DNA of 64,000 nucleotides from Coccinella septempunctata (Eukaryota > Arthropoda > Insecta > Coleoptera > Coccinellidae), in the NCBI RefSeq assembly GCF_907165205.1, contig NC_058190.1, positions 16,500,001 through 16,564,000 on the forward strand, given 5' to 3'. A model generated the notes under the pieces. That model searched no databases. It was not told the origin of the DNA and worked only from the letters and a program-made list of their open reading frames with translations. Shown piece after piece: positions 52,790 to 62,022 of this stretch (the stretch's first letter is position 1; each line of letters opens with the position of its first letter). The translations under genes and the position numbers were made by a program.

Positions 52790-53140
52790 CATCAAAGTGT
52801 AATGGGAAGGACTGACTTAATTAATGGTGTTTCGGACCTGAAATATCAGAATGTTTATCTAGTGCATTGTGTGTTCAGAAATATCACCGAATGGAATAAT
52901 ATATATTCATTTATTTGTATTTCAGAAGACAATACTGTTTCAGTTATCGAGTAATCAAATCGGATATTGCTTCTTGGAATTTATCTTGATACTTTGGATT
53001 GATTCGAAGGTTCAGGTAGATGTGAAAATAGCAGATAGTTTTATAATATAAAAAATTCCCAGTAAGCGTATTAAGTCTGTGATTTATCCTTTTAGTATAT
53101 TATGTTACTTCCACATGAAAATAAACGAATGCATTCATGA
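52790..53140 (+). terminator. Probable 3' UTR and poly(A) signal of the ADAMTS-like gene
   Basis: The sequence after the TGA is non-coding and AT-rich. An AATAAA hexamer lies at 53120-53125 within TGAAAATAAACGAATG, about 330 bases after the stop, a usual distance for an insect 3' UTR. No competing gene lies between. Confidence 0.5.
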
Positions 53141-53999
53141 TTTCAAGTCACACATTGCTATTTAAGCATAGACTGCACACTTGCCAAATTGAGTTAAGCA
53201 AAGAATATCTATTATGTAACTCCTTCGAAAATGACTTAGCAGATCACGAAATGAGTATAATGTTTAGTATTAATATTTATTCGAAAACTCATTATATTGT
53301 TCAAGAATATCACATCTACTTCATTTACCTCCTACCCAATTGCTCGATGTTTGCAGATTTGAGAAAAGTAAAAGAATTAAATTTTTTCTAGCAAGTTGGC
53401 AGACTGTTTCCAGCAGACTGTTCGAAGGAAATAGCCGAAAGCTCCGACCAATGGCGCACGGTCGGAACTAGATTTCTCGTGCAAATGTTATGGAATTCTT
53501 CGTTTTTTTTTTCACAGGAAGAAATGCCAACTCATGTTGGCATGAGGATGTTTCTTTGAAACAAAGAGGTCTCTAAAGGCTATTGGAAATCTTTATTTGT
53601 TCTGATCTGTGCCATCTGTGGCATTTCTTCGTCTACCTACTGAGAGGTACTGTCGTGTTGAAAATAATGTAAACGTGTGGATATCTTCTCTTGGCGTCGC
53701 ATAGTTTGCCTTGGGAGGTTCATTCCAAATAAACAATATACAATTCACCTATTTCATTTTGCCGCCATTTCCACTTTCTTCGTAGTTTGGACTGTGGACT
53801 GTTCGGAGTTGAAAGTTGATTGGTGATTTGTATAATATTAACTACTTCTGTGTTGGTTTTGATTGTGAATTTAGGATCGATCTCTTCATAGTAACCAAAT
53901 ACAATTAATAAGTAAGTATTACATGAATTAAATGTATAGTATAATGTCCAGAAACATACATATAACCTCAAAAGAATCCACGCTGCGTGGTTATTATTA
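53141..53999. other. Intergenic, nothing recognised
   Basis: AT-rich sequence without repeats or frames that I can assign. Confidence 0.4.
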
Positions 54000-54134
54000 G
54001 GCTTGTTCGTAGAGTGGTTCACAACGGTTGTGAACTGTACAGAGTAAGCGCAAATGGATTTTCGCTACCCTAAAATGGAATTGCGCTTGCTCTGTACAGT
54101 TCACAGACGTTGCAAACTACTCTACGAACAAAGC
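54000..54134. mobile_element. Hairpin MITE, about 135 bp
   Basis: Nearly the entire element is an inverted repeat. GCTTGTTCGTAGAGT...GTGAACTGTACAGAG at 54001-54044 is complementary to CTCTGTACAGTTCAC...ACTCTACGAACAAAGC at 54090-54134. It is flanked by TTATTA and TATTAT, compatible with a TTA or TA target. No coding capacity. A short AAT microsatellite follows at about 54212-54230. Confidence 0.65.
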
Positions 54135-54661
54135 TATTATTTGTGTATCTGGGACTAGGTACAAGAGATCATTGTATTTTGGTTGGAATAATCGAATGGT
54201 ATATGGAAGGTTATAATAATAATAATAATAACTGTCATTTATTGCCCATAGTCAAAGGTTATTATAATTATTCAAGAAATAACTTTATAAAGTTTAAAGC
54301 CATATCATCGAGGATTTCAACATATTTCGATAATCTATCTCTGCCGTTGATAATTCCCAGAATATTTTGTAAGATTACTCTTCTGACGATGATAATAATC
54401 ATTCATCACTTGTGAATCAGAAAATAATTCAAAATGTCCCAGAAAAGTTCTTGTTTTTGAAAACTCCTTTAAATTGTTCCATCTTTAAATACCAGTACAA
54501 ATAATTAAATAAATAAAATCGTTTCGCAAATCAACCTGGTCAGGAGCTATATACAACTCAAATCTTGATCCTTTCATGCATCTATTTTCTCTGTTATTTT
54601 AATTGGAAAAAATCATCTTAACCTTCATATATTTTGTGAATTAATTGTTTTTATTTTGTAG

Positions 54662-54774
54662 ATGTGATCCATAAAAAATTCCAAATCACTAGGAAAGTAT
54701 TCGAACTCTATGCCAAAGATTGGTTTAGGCATATTAGGCAGAGGAGGAGGGACGATAAAATGAAGGGAAAATAA
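54662..54774 (+). CDS. Possible alternative terminal exon, 36 codons
   Basis: A good acceptor (TTTTTATTTTGTAG, ending at 54661) is followed by a phase-1 frame, VIHKKFQITRKVFELYAKDW FRHIRQRRRDDKMKGK, and a TAA at 772-774 of this kilobase (54772-54774). The other two frames stop within ten bases. The phase fits the donors of exons 1, 3 and 4 of the ADAMTS-like gene, so splicing from exon 4 would replace the PLAC domain with a short basic tail. An ATTAAA signal lies near 55029. It could equally be the last exon of another gene or chance. Confidence 0.25.
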
Positions 54775-55847
54775 ATTTTTCATAAATTTTTTTCACTTTC
54801 CCTTTCGGTGCATCTAAAATTATAATCAGTTTGTTTTCTATTATTTCTGTTTTTTTTATGTTAAATGTGATATTTCTTTTTGGTTATTTATGTTTGTTTT
54901 ATTGAATGTGATATATTTTTTTGTTTATTCTCCCTTTCTGTAGTATAATATTTATCAATTGTTTTTTGTTGTTCAATTTTTTATGTGAAATGTGATTTCT
55001 TTTCCTTTTGTACCTGTTGAAGTATCATTAAAATATTTTTATTCTTATATAGTATTCTGTATTTCATTTAAAAACTTTGTAGTTCATTTAAAATAGAATG
55101 TGGTATCCTCAAACATTCAAATGAAAGAAAAAAGGCATTTCATATAAAGTCTTACAAACAGCAATTTCGTGTGCGCAAAGCGCTTTAGAAATGTTCTATT
55201 GTGTACATGAAAAGGCTATCAAAAAAACTTCTGAGTAGTTCTTTTTGTGACATCCCAGGGACATCCATATAATAGCCGCCTGCGGCGGACATTGGCTGTT
55301 CTATAAAAGTTCTATTCATGTATAAACAGAACATCGCAGTGGATGTTCAATGTCTCGAAATCTCTTACTTTTAACATCTCTGAGATGTTTTTGTGCTCGC
55401 TGGGTATTTCTTGAACAAATTATGGACTTCGGTGGGACGGTGGGGTGGAAAGTTCAACCCTTAACATTCGGTTTTTTTTACAAGGAAAACGTCTACGGAG
55501 AACAAACAGATTTTGTACGATGATTCAATGGGGTGGAAAGAATATTTCATCAACAAGATTGCGGATGAGATGTGACGAAGTTGCATTTTTTTAATGAAAA
55601 TGCACCCCGTCTTGAAAAAATTCTCTTGTTTTCAATGATTTTCATTTAATTTCAATTCTTAAAAACGATGTCGGTCCGTGAAAACCCTCCTGAATTGAGA
55701 GATAACCGAGTTTTTTCTGCCGGTACCGATAAACAGATCTTCATCGACGCGAATTTTACCGATTTTTGACATTTGGGGCACATTCCGTTTCCGCACCCCC
55801 CGGCCGATATAAAATCAGATGTGCCCCCGCTGGTCAATTAATTCGCA
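54775..55847. other. Non-coding, nothing firm
   Basis: T-rich sequence up to about 55080, then mixed sequence. It includes a small GC-rich hairpin CCGCCTGCGGCGG near 55277. No gene or transposon ends were identified. The part from about 55600 may belong to the LTR element into which LINE K inserted. Confidence 0.35.
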
Positions 55848-55969
55848 TAGATCGCCTGGTTCATAAGGTTCGTCAGAATTCGCCGACCGAGTTAATTCGC
55901 ATGATTCGCCGAATTTGTTAATTTCGCATAGTTCGCCTAGTTTGAAAATTCGCATAATTCGCCAACGTG
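55848..55969. repeat. Degenerate tandem repeat of AATTCGCATAATTCGCC
   Basis: About four to five imperfect copies of a unit built from ATTCGCAT and ATTCGCC (e.g. AATTCGCATAGATCGCC, AATTCGCATGATTCGCC, AATTTCGCATAGTTCGCC, AATTCGCATAATTCGCC), with spacers of variable length. Directly adjacent to the LINE K insertion site. Confidence 0.65.
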
Positions 55970-57061
55970 ATCCGCATTTTCTTCTTCTTCTTCTTCTTCA
56001 TCTTTTCGAAAGCCAAAGGCTTGTTTCACCCCTCACGTGACCTCTTGAGATGCTGATGAGCAGCTATCTTCCCATATTTTTGGAGGGCGTCCTGGTGGTC
56101 TTCTATTAGCTGGCTTGCCATTTCCTGCAATTTTGGCCAGTCTCTCATCTTCCATTCTGGAAACATGTTCCTTCCAGTATCTTCTTCTTGCACGTGACCA
56201 TCTTACCACATCCAATATTCCACACTCGTCTCGGATGTCCCCGCTCCTCCTGTGATCTCTCAATGTATTACCCGTTATGGCTATTAAGGTCCTCATCTCT
56301 TAGTACGCATCATTCTCTTTGTTTCGGATGTGTCGGCTCTGGTCTCAACCGCATATGTCATATGATCGGGCGTACGCAAGTTTTGTGAATTCTGACCTTG
56401 CATTGACTGGTCATAAATTGCTTTCGCCATATTAACGATTTCAACTTGCTTTTCAACTTGATTTATTAACTTGCTCCCTGACAACACCCGCCAGGTTTCC
56501 CCACGACGACACTCTGACCCCTAAGTCGCTGAAATCTGAAACTTGCTCTATTATGCTGTTATCAACTACCAGCTTGCATCGACGTGGCTCCCTCGATATT
56601 ACTAGACTTTTAGTTTTTGTAACAGAGATCTTCATGTTGAGTCTTTCGGCTTCACTTTTGAAAGCCTGTAGTATTCATTGTAGGGCGTCCTCCGTATCTG
56701 CCAGGAGCACTGCATCATCCGCGAAGCATACGATCTTGGGGAGGTGTCTTCCCAGTCTATAGCCATGGTTCACTTTCCGAACCCTCTCTATTATCCTGTC
56801 CATAATGAGATTGAACAGAAATGGACATCATGCTGATGTGCCTCACACCGGACTTTATTCTTATTTTACCGGTGGATGTCGATTTTGTTTTTATTGCAGT
56901 TACATTTTCTGTATTGAGTGGTTCTATGATGTCTATGTTGTATTTTGGTATTCCTTTTTCTCTGAGCTCAGTGAGGACGTCTGTAAGCTTCAATCGATCG
57001 AAGGCCTGTGTAAGGTCCACAAAACACATAAAACCTGGTTTGTCAAATTCGATAGTTTTTT

Positions 57062-57391
57062 CTATAATCTGGCGAAGTATAAATATTGCATGGTTGGAAC
57101 TGCGGTTCTTTCTAAATCCTTGCTGTTCTTCCGAAATACTAATTTTTTGGAAATATTTTTTTCCAGTAGTTTTGTGAATAGATTCATCGTGGTATTCAAC
57201 AGGGATATTCCTCTATAATTCGAGGGGTCTGAGTTATTTCCTTTTCTCCATTCTCCAGGTATATTTCCACTTTTCAGTATTTCATTGAATAGTCTCGTCA
57301 GTTCTTCGGTCAATTTTTTTCCCCCATTCTTCAATAGCTCATTTGGGATGTTGTCCGGACCTGGGGATTTTCCATTTTTTAGTTCTCCCAT
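57062..57391 (-). pseudogene. LINE K reverse transcriptase, fingers region
   Basis: Contains ELKNGKSPGPDNIPNELL, FNEILKSGNIPGEW and DPSNYRGISLLNTTMNLF, the classic start of RTE-type reverse transcriptases. The palm continues in 57029-56757 (CFVDLTQAFDRLKLTDVL, SGVRH... in place of SGVRQG). The catalytic YADD region is around 56715-56730 (VCFADDAVLLAD on the - strand) in yet another frame. Confidence 0.75.
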
Positions 57392-57550
57392 TTCCGATCA
57401 TACTATACATACATCTACAGCATTTTGTCTAGAAAATAGTTTCCGCTCAGAAAGTTTATCGTCTCCTGAGTACAAGCTATCGAAATGAATTTTCCATTTT
57501 TCGACCGATATACTGTTCAACTAAACAGACTCATTCACCTCCCTCTTTGC

Positions 57551-58152
57551 AGATTTCAACATCTTCCAGACACGTTTCTGTGCTCCGTACATGTCACCTT
57601 CAATCTCCCTGCTGAACCTTTCCCAATGCTCTCTTTTTATTTCTCTTATCCTGGAATTCACTCTGTTTCTTGTTCTTATGTACTCAGTGTAGTCCTGTGT
57701 GTTTTTAGTTGTTTTAAACTTCAAATCAGCCTTCTTCTTCTCTTGAGCTAGCAGCTTGATTTTTGGGGTAAACCATGTAATTTGTGTTAACAGTTTTTTT
57801 TTCCGGCAGCTTCCTCGGCAGCTTGATTTATACACTGTTTCAAACCTTTGCAGATTTCAACATCTTCCAGACACGTTTCTGTGCTCCGTACATGTCACCT
57901 TCAATCTCCCTGCTGAACCTTTCCCAATGCTCTCTTTTTATTTCTCTTATCCTGGAATTCACTCTGTTTCTTGTTCTTATGTACTCAGTGTAGTCCTGTG
58001 TGTTTTTAGTTGTTTTAAACTTCAAATCAGCCTTCTTCTTCTCTTGAGCTAGCAGCTTGATTTCTGGGGTAAACCATGTAATTTGTGTTAACAGTTTTTT
58101 TTTCCGGCAGCTTCCTCGGCAGCTTGATTTATACACTGTTTCAAACCTCCCC
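57551..58152. repeat. 301-bp tandem duplication inside LINE K
   Basis: Bases 57551-57851 are repeated at 57852-58152 with hardly any difference (one seen: TTTTTGGGG against TTTCTGGGG). Because 301 is not a multiple of three, the duplication shifts the ORF2 frame. It covers the basic linker between the endonuclease and the reverse transcriptase (TWFTPKIKLLAQEKKKADLK). Confidence 0.85.
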
Positions 58153-58398
58153 ACACTTCATCCACTGTGTCCCAACGTCGAGTGTTCCCCTCTAGTAGTT
58201 TACCTTCGAGACGGCGTACATAAAGATCAATGTTGAACTTTTCCATCGCGTTGTATTTGGTTTTCCTGGAGGGTGGTCTGATGGAGGTCATTTTTCCTAA
58301 TACAAGACTGTGATCCGAACCTATGTTCGCAGATGACAAAGATCTAACATCTAAGATCTGCTAGGGCGTGATCGATCTGTTTGTAATAATGTAGTCAA

Positions 58399-58866
58399 TC
58401 ATAGATGTTCCTGCCTGTTGCTTCTGAAAGTTATTTTATGTTGAATTTTATGATCGAAGTACTTATTATTCAGCCTAAGTTCGTTGTGGGCACAGAAATT
58501 TATAAGCAGATGTCCTTGTCCATTAATTTCCGCTTCGTTGAATTTACTCTTTATTCTAGGGATTATTTCGTTTTCAACACGTGCATTTAGATCACCCATG
58601 ATGATGATTTTCTCTCCATTGGGTATATCATCCACGGTAGACTGCAGGTGATCGTAGAATTCCTCCAGTTCTTGTCTTGGTCTTCCAGAATCCGGAGCAT
58701 ATACTGATATAATATTCAGTTTCTCCTTGTCTGTCTTCATACTGACCTGCAGTACTCTGTCGCTCCGATATTTGACGCCGGTTATGCTGTTCAGATATCC
58801 TCGTTTGATTAGAAATCCCACACCAGAAGCTGCTCTAACTTCCTTCGACTTGCCGGAATGAAACAT
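58399..58866 (-). pseudogene. LINE K endonuclease
   Basis: APE-type endonuclease with ASGVGFLIKRGYLN, LNIISVYAPDSGRP, IIIMGDLNARVENE and the GHLLINFCAHNELRL block, all standard for RTE-like elements. It stops at 58399 before the terminal SDHxLV block, which is found in the next frame (58339-58088: GSDHSLVLGKM). Confidence 0.8.
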
Positions 58867-59268
58867 TGTGTACTTGCCGTACTGAGATGTACCCTTGTCT
58901 TTCTTTTTCGTTTCAGATATGGCGCATATATCTATGTATATTGTGTTGATGGAGCTCCAATATAACCTCTTGGTCTTTCGAGTTAAATGATCTTACATTC
59001 CAGCATCCGAGCCTTAGTGTGTTATCTTTCACCATCCTACGTTGTTTCCTTTTTCGTTTCCTATTTCGTGCGTTCGTCGTATGATTTGATCCGTCCTGTT
59101 TCGAGGCATTAGTGATTGGTCTATGAGCCCTCTATTATTTTTACAAAAGGCAGATGGCTAGCCTCACCTTAAAACCCTCCTCCTTCATCCGGGCTTGGGA
59201 CCGGCAAAGTTGCGTTTGTGCTACTCAATCCACCCTCCCACAACTCAGGCGAAGTTATCCGCATTTTC

Positions 59269-60152
59269 ATTAATTTTTTTTCTCTCGCTCTCCGCCGTGC
59301 GGTGTAGTTCTGCCTTTTTTTCCTTCTATTGACATCAACGATAGTGTGCCGAGTGACGACTAGACGTCAGATCCATCCGCTCATCACTCCGTTACCGAGC
59401 CCAGAGGTAATATAGCCTTCTGTATTTTATTTAGGAATCTCAGTTTCAATCCGTTGTGTGCGTTCTCTGCGTTGGGGAAAGGGTCTGGCTAGCGTGCAAA
59501 ACCGTCAGGAGCGGAAACCAACGTGGTAACCTGTTGGGCACCCTTTACCCTTTTTCTGCGTTGTGGGCCGGCATGCAAACACGTCAGAAGCGGAAACCAA
59601 CGTGGTAACCCGTTGTGCACCCTTTGCAGTGTTTCTTTTCTCTGCGTTCGGGGAAATCTCTGGCCGGCGTGCAAACACGTCAGGGACGAAAACCAATTAT
59701 CTTACAATACCGTAGTGTGAAACTGAGACCCAATTACCATGTCTGCTTAGGGTTCTTTCGTTCTGGCTGGCGAACGATTCCGTAAAATCCGTGATACTTT
59801 TGAGATCGGATCCCCCTTAATCTTTCTTTCCGTCCGTTTCATTCCGCGAATTTACCATTTTTTTATACTTGTATTTGATTCCGAGGAAAACCTCCTTAGT
59901 TCTGTAAAGTAGACTCTTATTCTATTGTATTACGATTTTCACTCGACCGAAACTATAATAATTGTGCCGGTTGTATTTCTCACTACGAGTCAACGAAAAA
60001 AATGTGAAAGCCGATTTTGACTTTCACTGGTTATCGCTAACACCCTAGATAACACCGAACCTTGTCTTCGACTTGGAGCTAATAGGGTAGGTTTGCTATT
60101 TTCCCTTCAAAGAATAGCTGGCGTTCGAGATACCTGAGAAAAAGGCGTTACA
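59269..60152 (+). mobile_element. LTR-like sequence upstream of a Lys-type primer-binding site
   Basis: This sequence leads into ...GGCGTTACA at 60143-60152 followed by the PBS at 60157. It includes three imperfect repeats of 80-95 bases (about 59465-59700, core CGTGCAAACACGTCAG.AGCG and GAAACCAACGTGGTAACC), as often found in LTR U3 regions. The LTR start could not be fixed. LINE K inserted into the same larger element, because its duplicated target lies at the left edge. Confidence 0.5.
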
Positions 60153-60156
60153 AAAA

Positions 60157-60174
60157 TGGCGCCCGAGCAGGGAC
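60157..60174 (+). other. Primer-binding site, tRNA-Lys type
   Basis: TGGCGCCCGAGCAGGGAC is complementary to the 3' end of a lysine tRNA except for one base (G for A). It directly follows the presumed LTR end. Downstream are CAGTGAGT-like repeats (60224-60272) but no gag frame, so the internal region is lost. Confidence 0.6.
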
Positions 60175-60279
60175 CGTTCAAAATCTGGTAGGAAACAAAA
60201 GAGGTGAGAGATTTTCCCCGGACAGTGAGTGAATCTCCGAAAAAGTGAGTAAAACCCCAGAACAGTGAGTAACTATTTC

Positions 60280-60985
60280 TTGAACGGAAAACTGTGTGTT
60301 CGAAATTCGAACATTAGGTATTTCAAATTATCCATTCCGATGGAAAATTCCATTAGAATTCGAATTGCTGAACAATCGAAGTGGATCACGGCACCTACCG
60401 AAATATGCTGACTGGAAGGAACACGGTACAACAACCGAGGACTTCGCGAATCCATTTGTGACCAAATAAGGAAATGTTATTTTCATTGTTATGGTTCGAT
60501 TCAGTATATAAGCATAGATTGTAATTAATAAATCATCATTCACTTATCGTTTGATCAATTCACCTTACCGGCAACTGTGGAGTTAAGACTTCCCTTGAAC
60601 GTTCTGAGTCTGGTCGTTCAGTTGACTCAAGTGTTGTTTCAAACAATAGAAGCAACATTTTATAAGCTCTGGAATCCTTCCGTATCCACATTTCCGGAAT
60701 CCCAGGGAACAGAACGAATCCACTAGGAAAACGAGCGCCTGAGATGAAATCTTCTAGAGCCACAAGCCCAATACTTCAACCTTCGCCATGGAGAGAGAAA
60801 TAGAAGAACAAATAAAAATTGGTCAAGAACTTAAACGAATTCTATCATCTCTTATGAAGAATAGGAAATAGTAGCATATGAAAACAATATATAGTTGTCA
60901 ATTAATAATTTATCAATTTGTCATAATATTTTGAAATAATAAAACGATAAGTTCAGAATAAGTATTTTGATCTGAACATTTGGTG
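60280..60985 (+). mobile_element. Probable BEL/Pao 5' LTR and primer-binding region
   Basis: TATATAAG at about 60514 and AATAAA at about 60529 lie within a block that leads to ...TCTGAACATTTGGTGACCCCGAC at 60968-60992. A TGGTGACCCCGAC junction is typical of BEL/Pao elements. The gag frame starts 10-20 bases later. LTR borders are not certain and no 3' LTR is in the window. Confidence 0.5.
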
Positions 60986-60997
60986 ACCCCGACTATT

Positions 60998-62022
60998 ATG
61001 GATACCAAGAAAAGAACCCAGAGAAGTAGTGCTGGTTTAAATGAAAGTTTATCGCAAGATTTTGTATGGCCCAAGAAATTTGGAAAGAAAAAGGTGCCTC
61101 TGCAGGAACAGGCAGCAAAATCAGTCGACGATAATTGTTTAATTAAACCCATGAATGGAAAGTCTTTGAATGAAAATAAGTATTCAGAAAATGGGCTTGT
61201 AACAAGTGTCACTCATGACAGACAAGAAGAGAAGAAAGAAATGTCACCCTCTTCGGAAAAGCATGTTCATCGAACATTTCTAAGAAAACTAGGACGAGTT
61301 TAACTTCTAGGAGATTGGCAATAGAAGCAGAAAAAAAGCGCCAACTGTTAGAGATGGAAATTGATCAAATGAAGTCTGAAATGAAGCGAAAAGAAAATGA
61401 GATTAAATTGATAAATATGGAAGAAGATTTGAGACGAGATGAAATGAAATCATTAACTGAAAAGTCAACAATTTCTGGAATTATCCACAGTGGAAATGAA
61501 ATAGAAGAAAAATATGAGAAATCCGTTAAAAAATCAACTGCTCAATGGGTTGATAATTTGCCTGAAAAATTCGATGAAATAGAGAACCTATCAGTATTAT
61601 CTCAAGGTACTGGAAAACCTAGTGAAGACATAAAATTACTTTGTCAAACCGTAACAGATGTATTACAATCGGTTGGAATGTCTAATAACCAACGTAAAGA
61701 AAATTGTTGTGGTGATGTTCTTACACATAAAAATATCTCTGACAGAGATTTTCCATACTTTGATGGAAATCCCCAAGACTGGCCCATTTTCATTAGACAT
61801 TTTCGAAATGTTATATCATTATGCAAATATACAGATGTGGAAATAGTGCTCAAATTAAGAAACTGTCTCAAGGGAGCTGCTAAGCATGCTGTATCTGGTC
61901 TTATGCTGACAAATGATGTGGAAAAGATAATGCATACTTTAGAAACTAGATTTGGACGCCCTGATCAAATCATTGAAATGATACTGAATAAAATTAAGAC
62001 AATATTACCAATCGGTGGCTAA
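60998..62022 (+). pseudogene. BEL/Pao gag region, frameshifted and truncated
   Basis: The ATG at 60998 opens MDTKKRTQRSSAGLNESLSQ to 61303. A one-base shift near 61250 leads to the second frame, SRRLAIEAEKKRQLLEMEID, a charged coiled coil. This is followed by the conserved gag core DFPYFDGNPQDWPIFIRHFR, LKLRNCLKGAAKHAVSGLM and TLETRFGRPDQIIEMIL. That core is the DUF1759 signature of Pao gag. The frame stops at 62022, where LINE L starts, so the nucleocapsid knuckles, protease and polymerase are absent. Confidence 0.8.

Larger units (their letters stand above)
55982..59256 (-). mobile_element. LINE K (RTE-like), with 12-bp target duplication
   Basis: A 3275-bp LINE with a GAA-repeat tail (TTC at 55982-55998 on the + strand) and a perfect 12-bp duplication ATCCGCATTTTC (55970-55981 and 59257-59268). 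From 5': a leader; an endonuclease starting MVKDNTLRLGCWNVRSFNSK at about 59033 with a stop soon after; EN frame 58866-58399 (MGDLNARVENE); linker; RT (NGKSPGPDNIPNELLKNGG, NYRGISLLNT); and C-terminus (RARRRYWKEHVSRMEDERLA, RRPPGRPPKIW). Stops, frameshifts and a 301-bp internal duplication make it inactive. Confidence 0.88.

Noticed and set aside
57485..58052. Two near-identical + strand frames (HLPDTFLCSVHVTFNLPAEP type)
   Set aside because: They are the antisense of the duplicated linker of LINE K; the identity reflects the 301-bp tandem duplication and not paired genes.
59465..59700. Possible CRISPR-like array (three repeats with spacers)
   Set aside because: Only three imperfect units of 80-95 bases, no uniform repeat and spacer lengths, and a eukaryotic LTR context; an LTR tandem repeat is the simpler reading.
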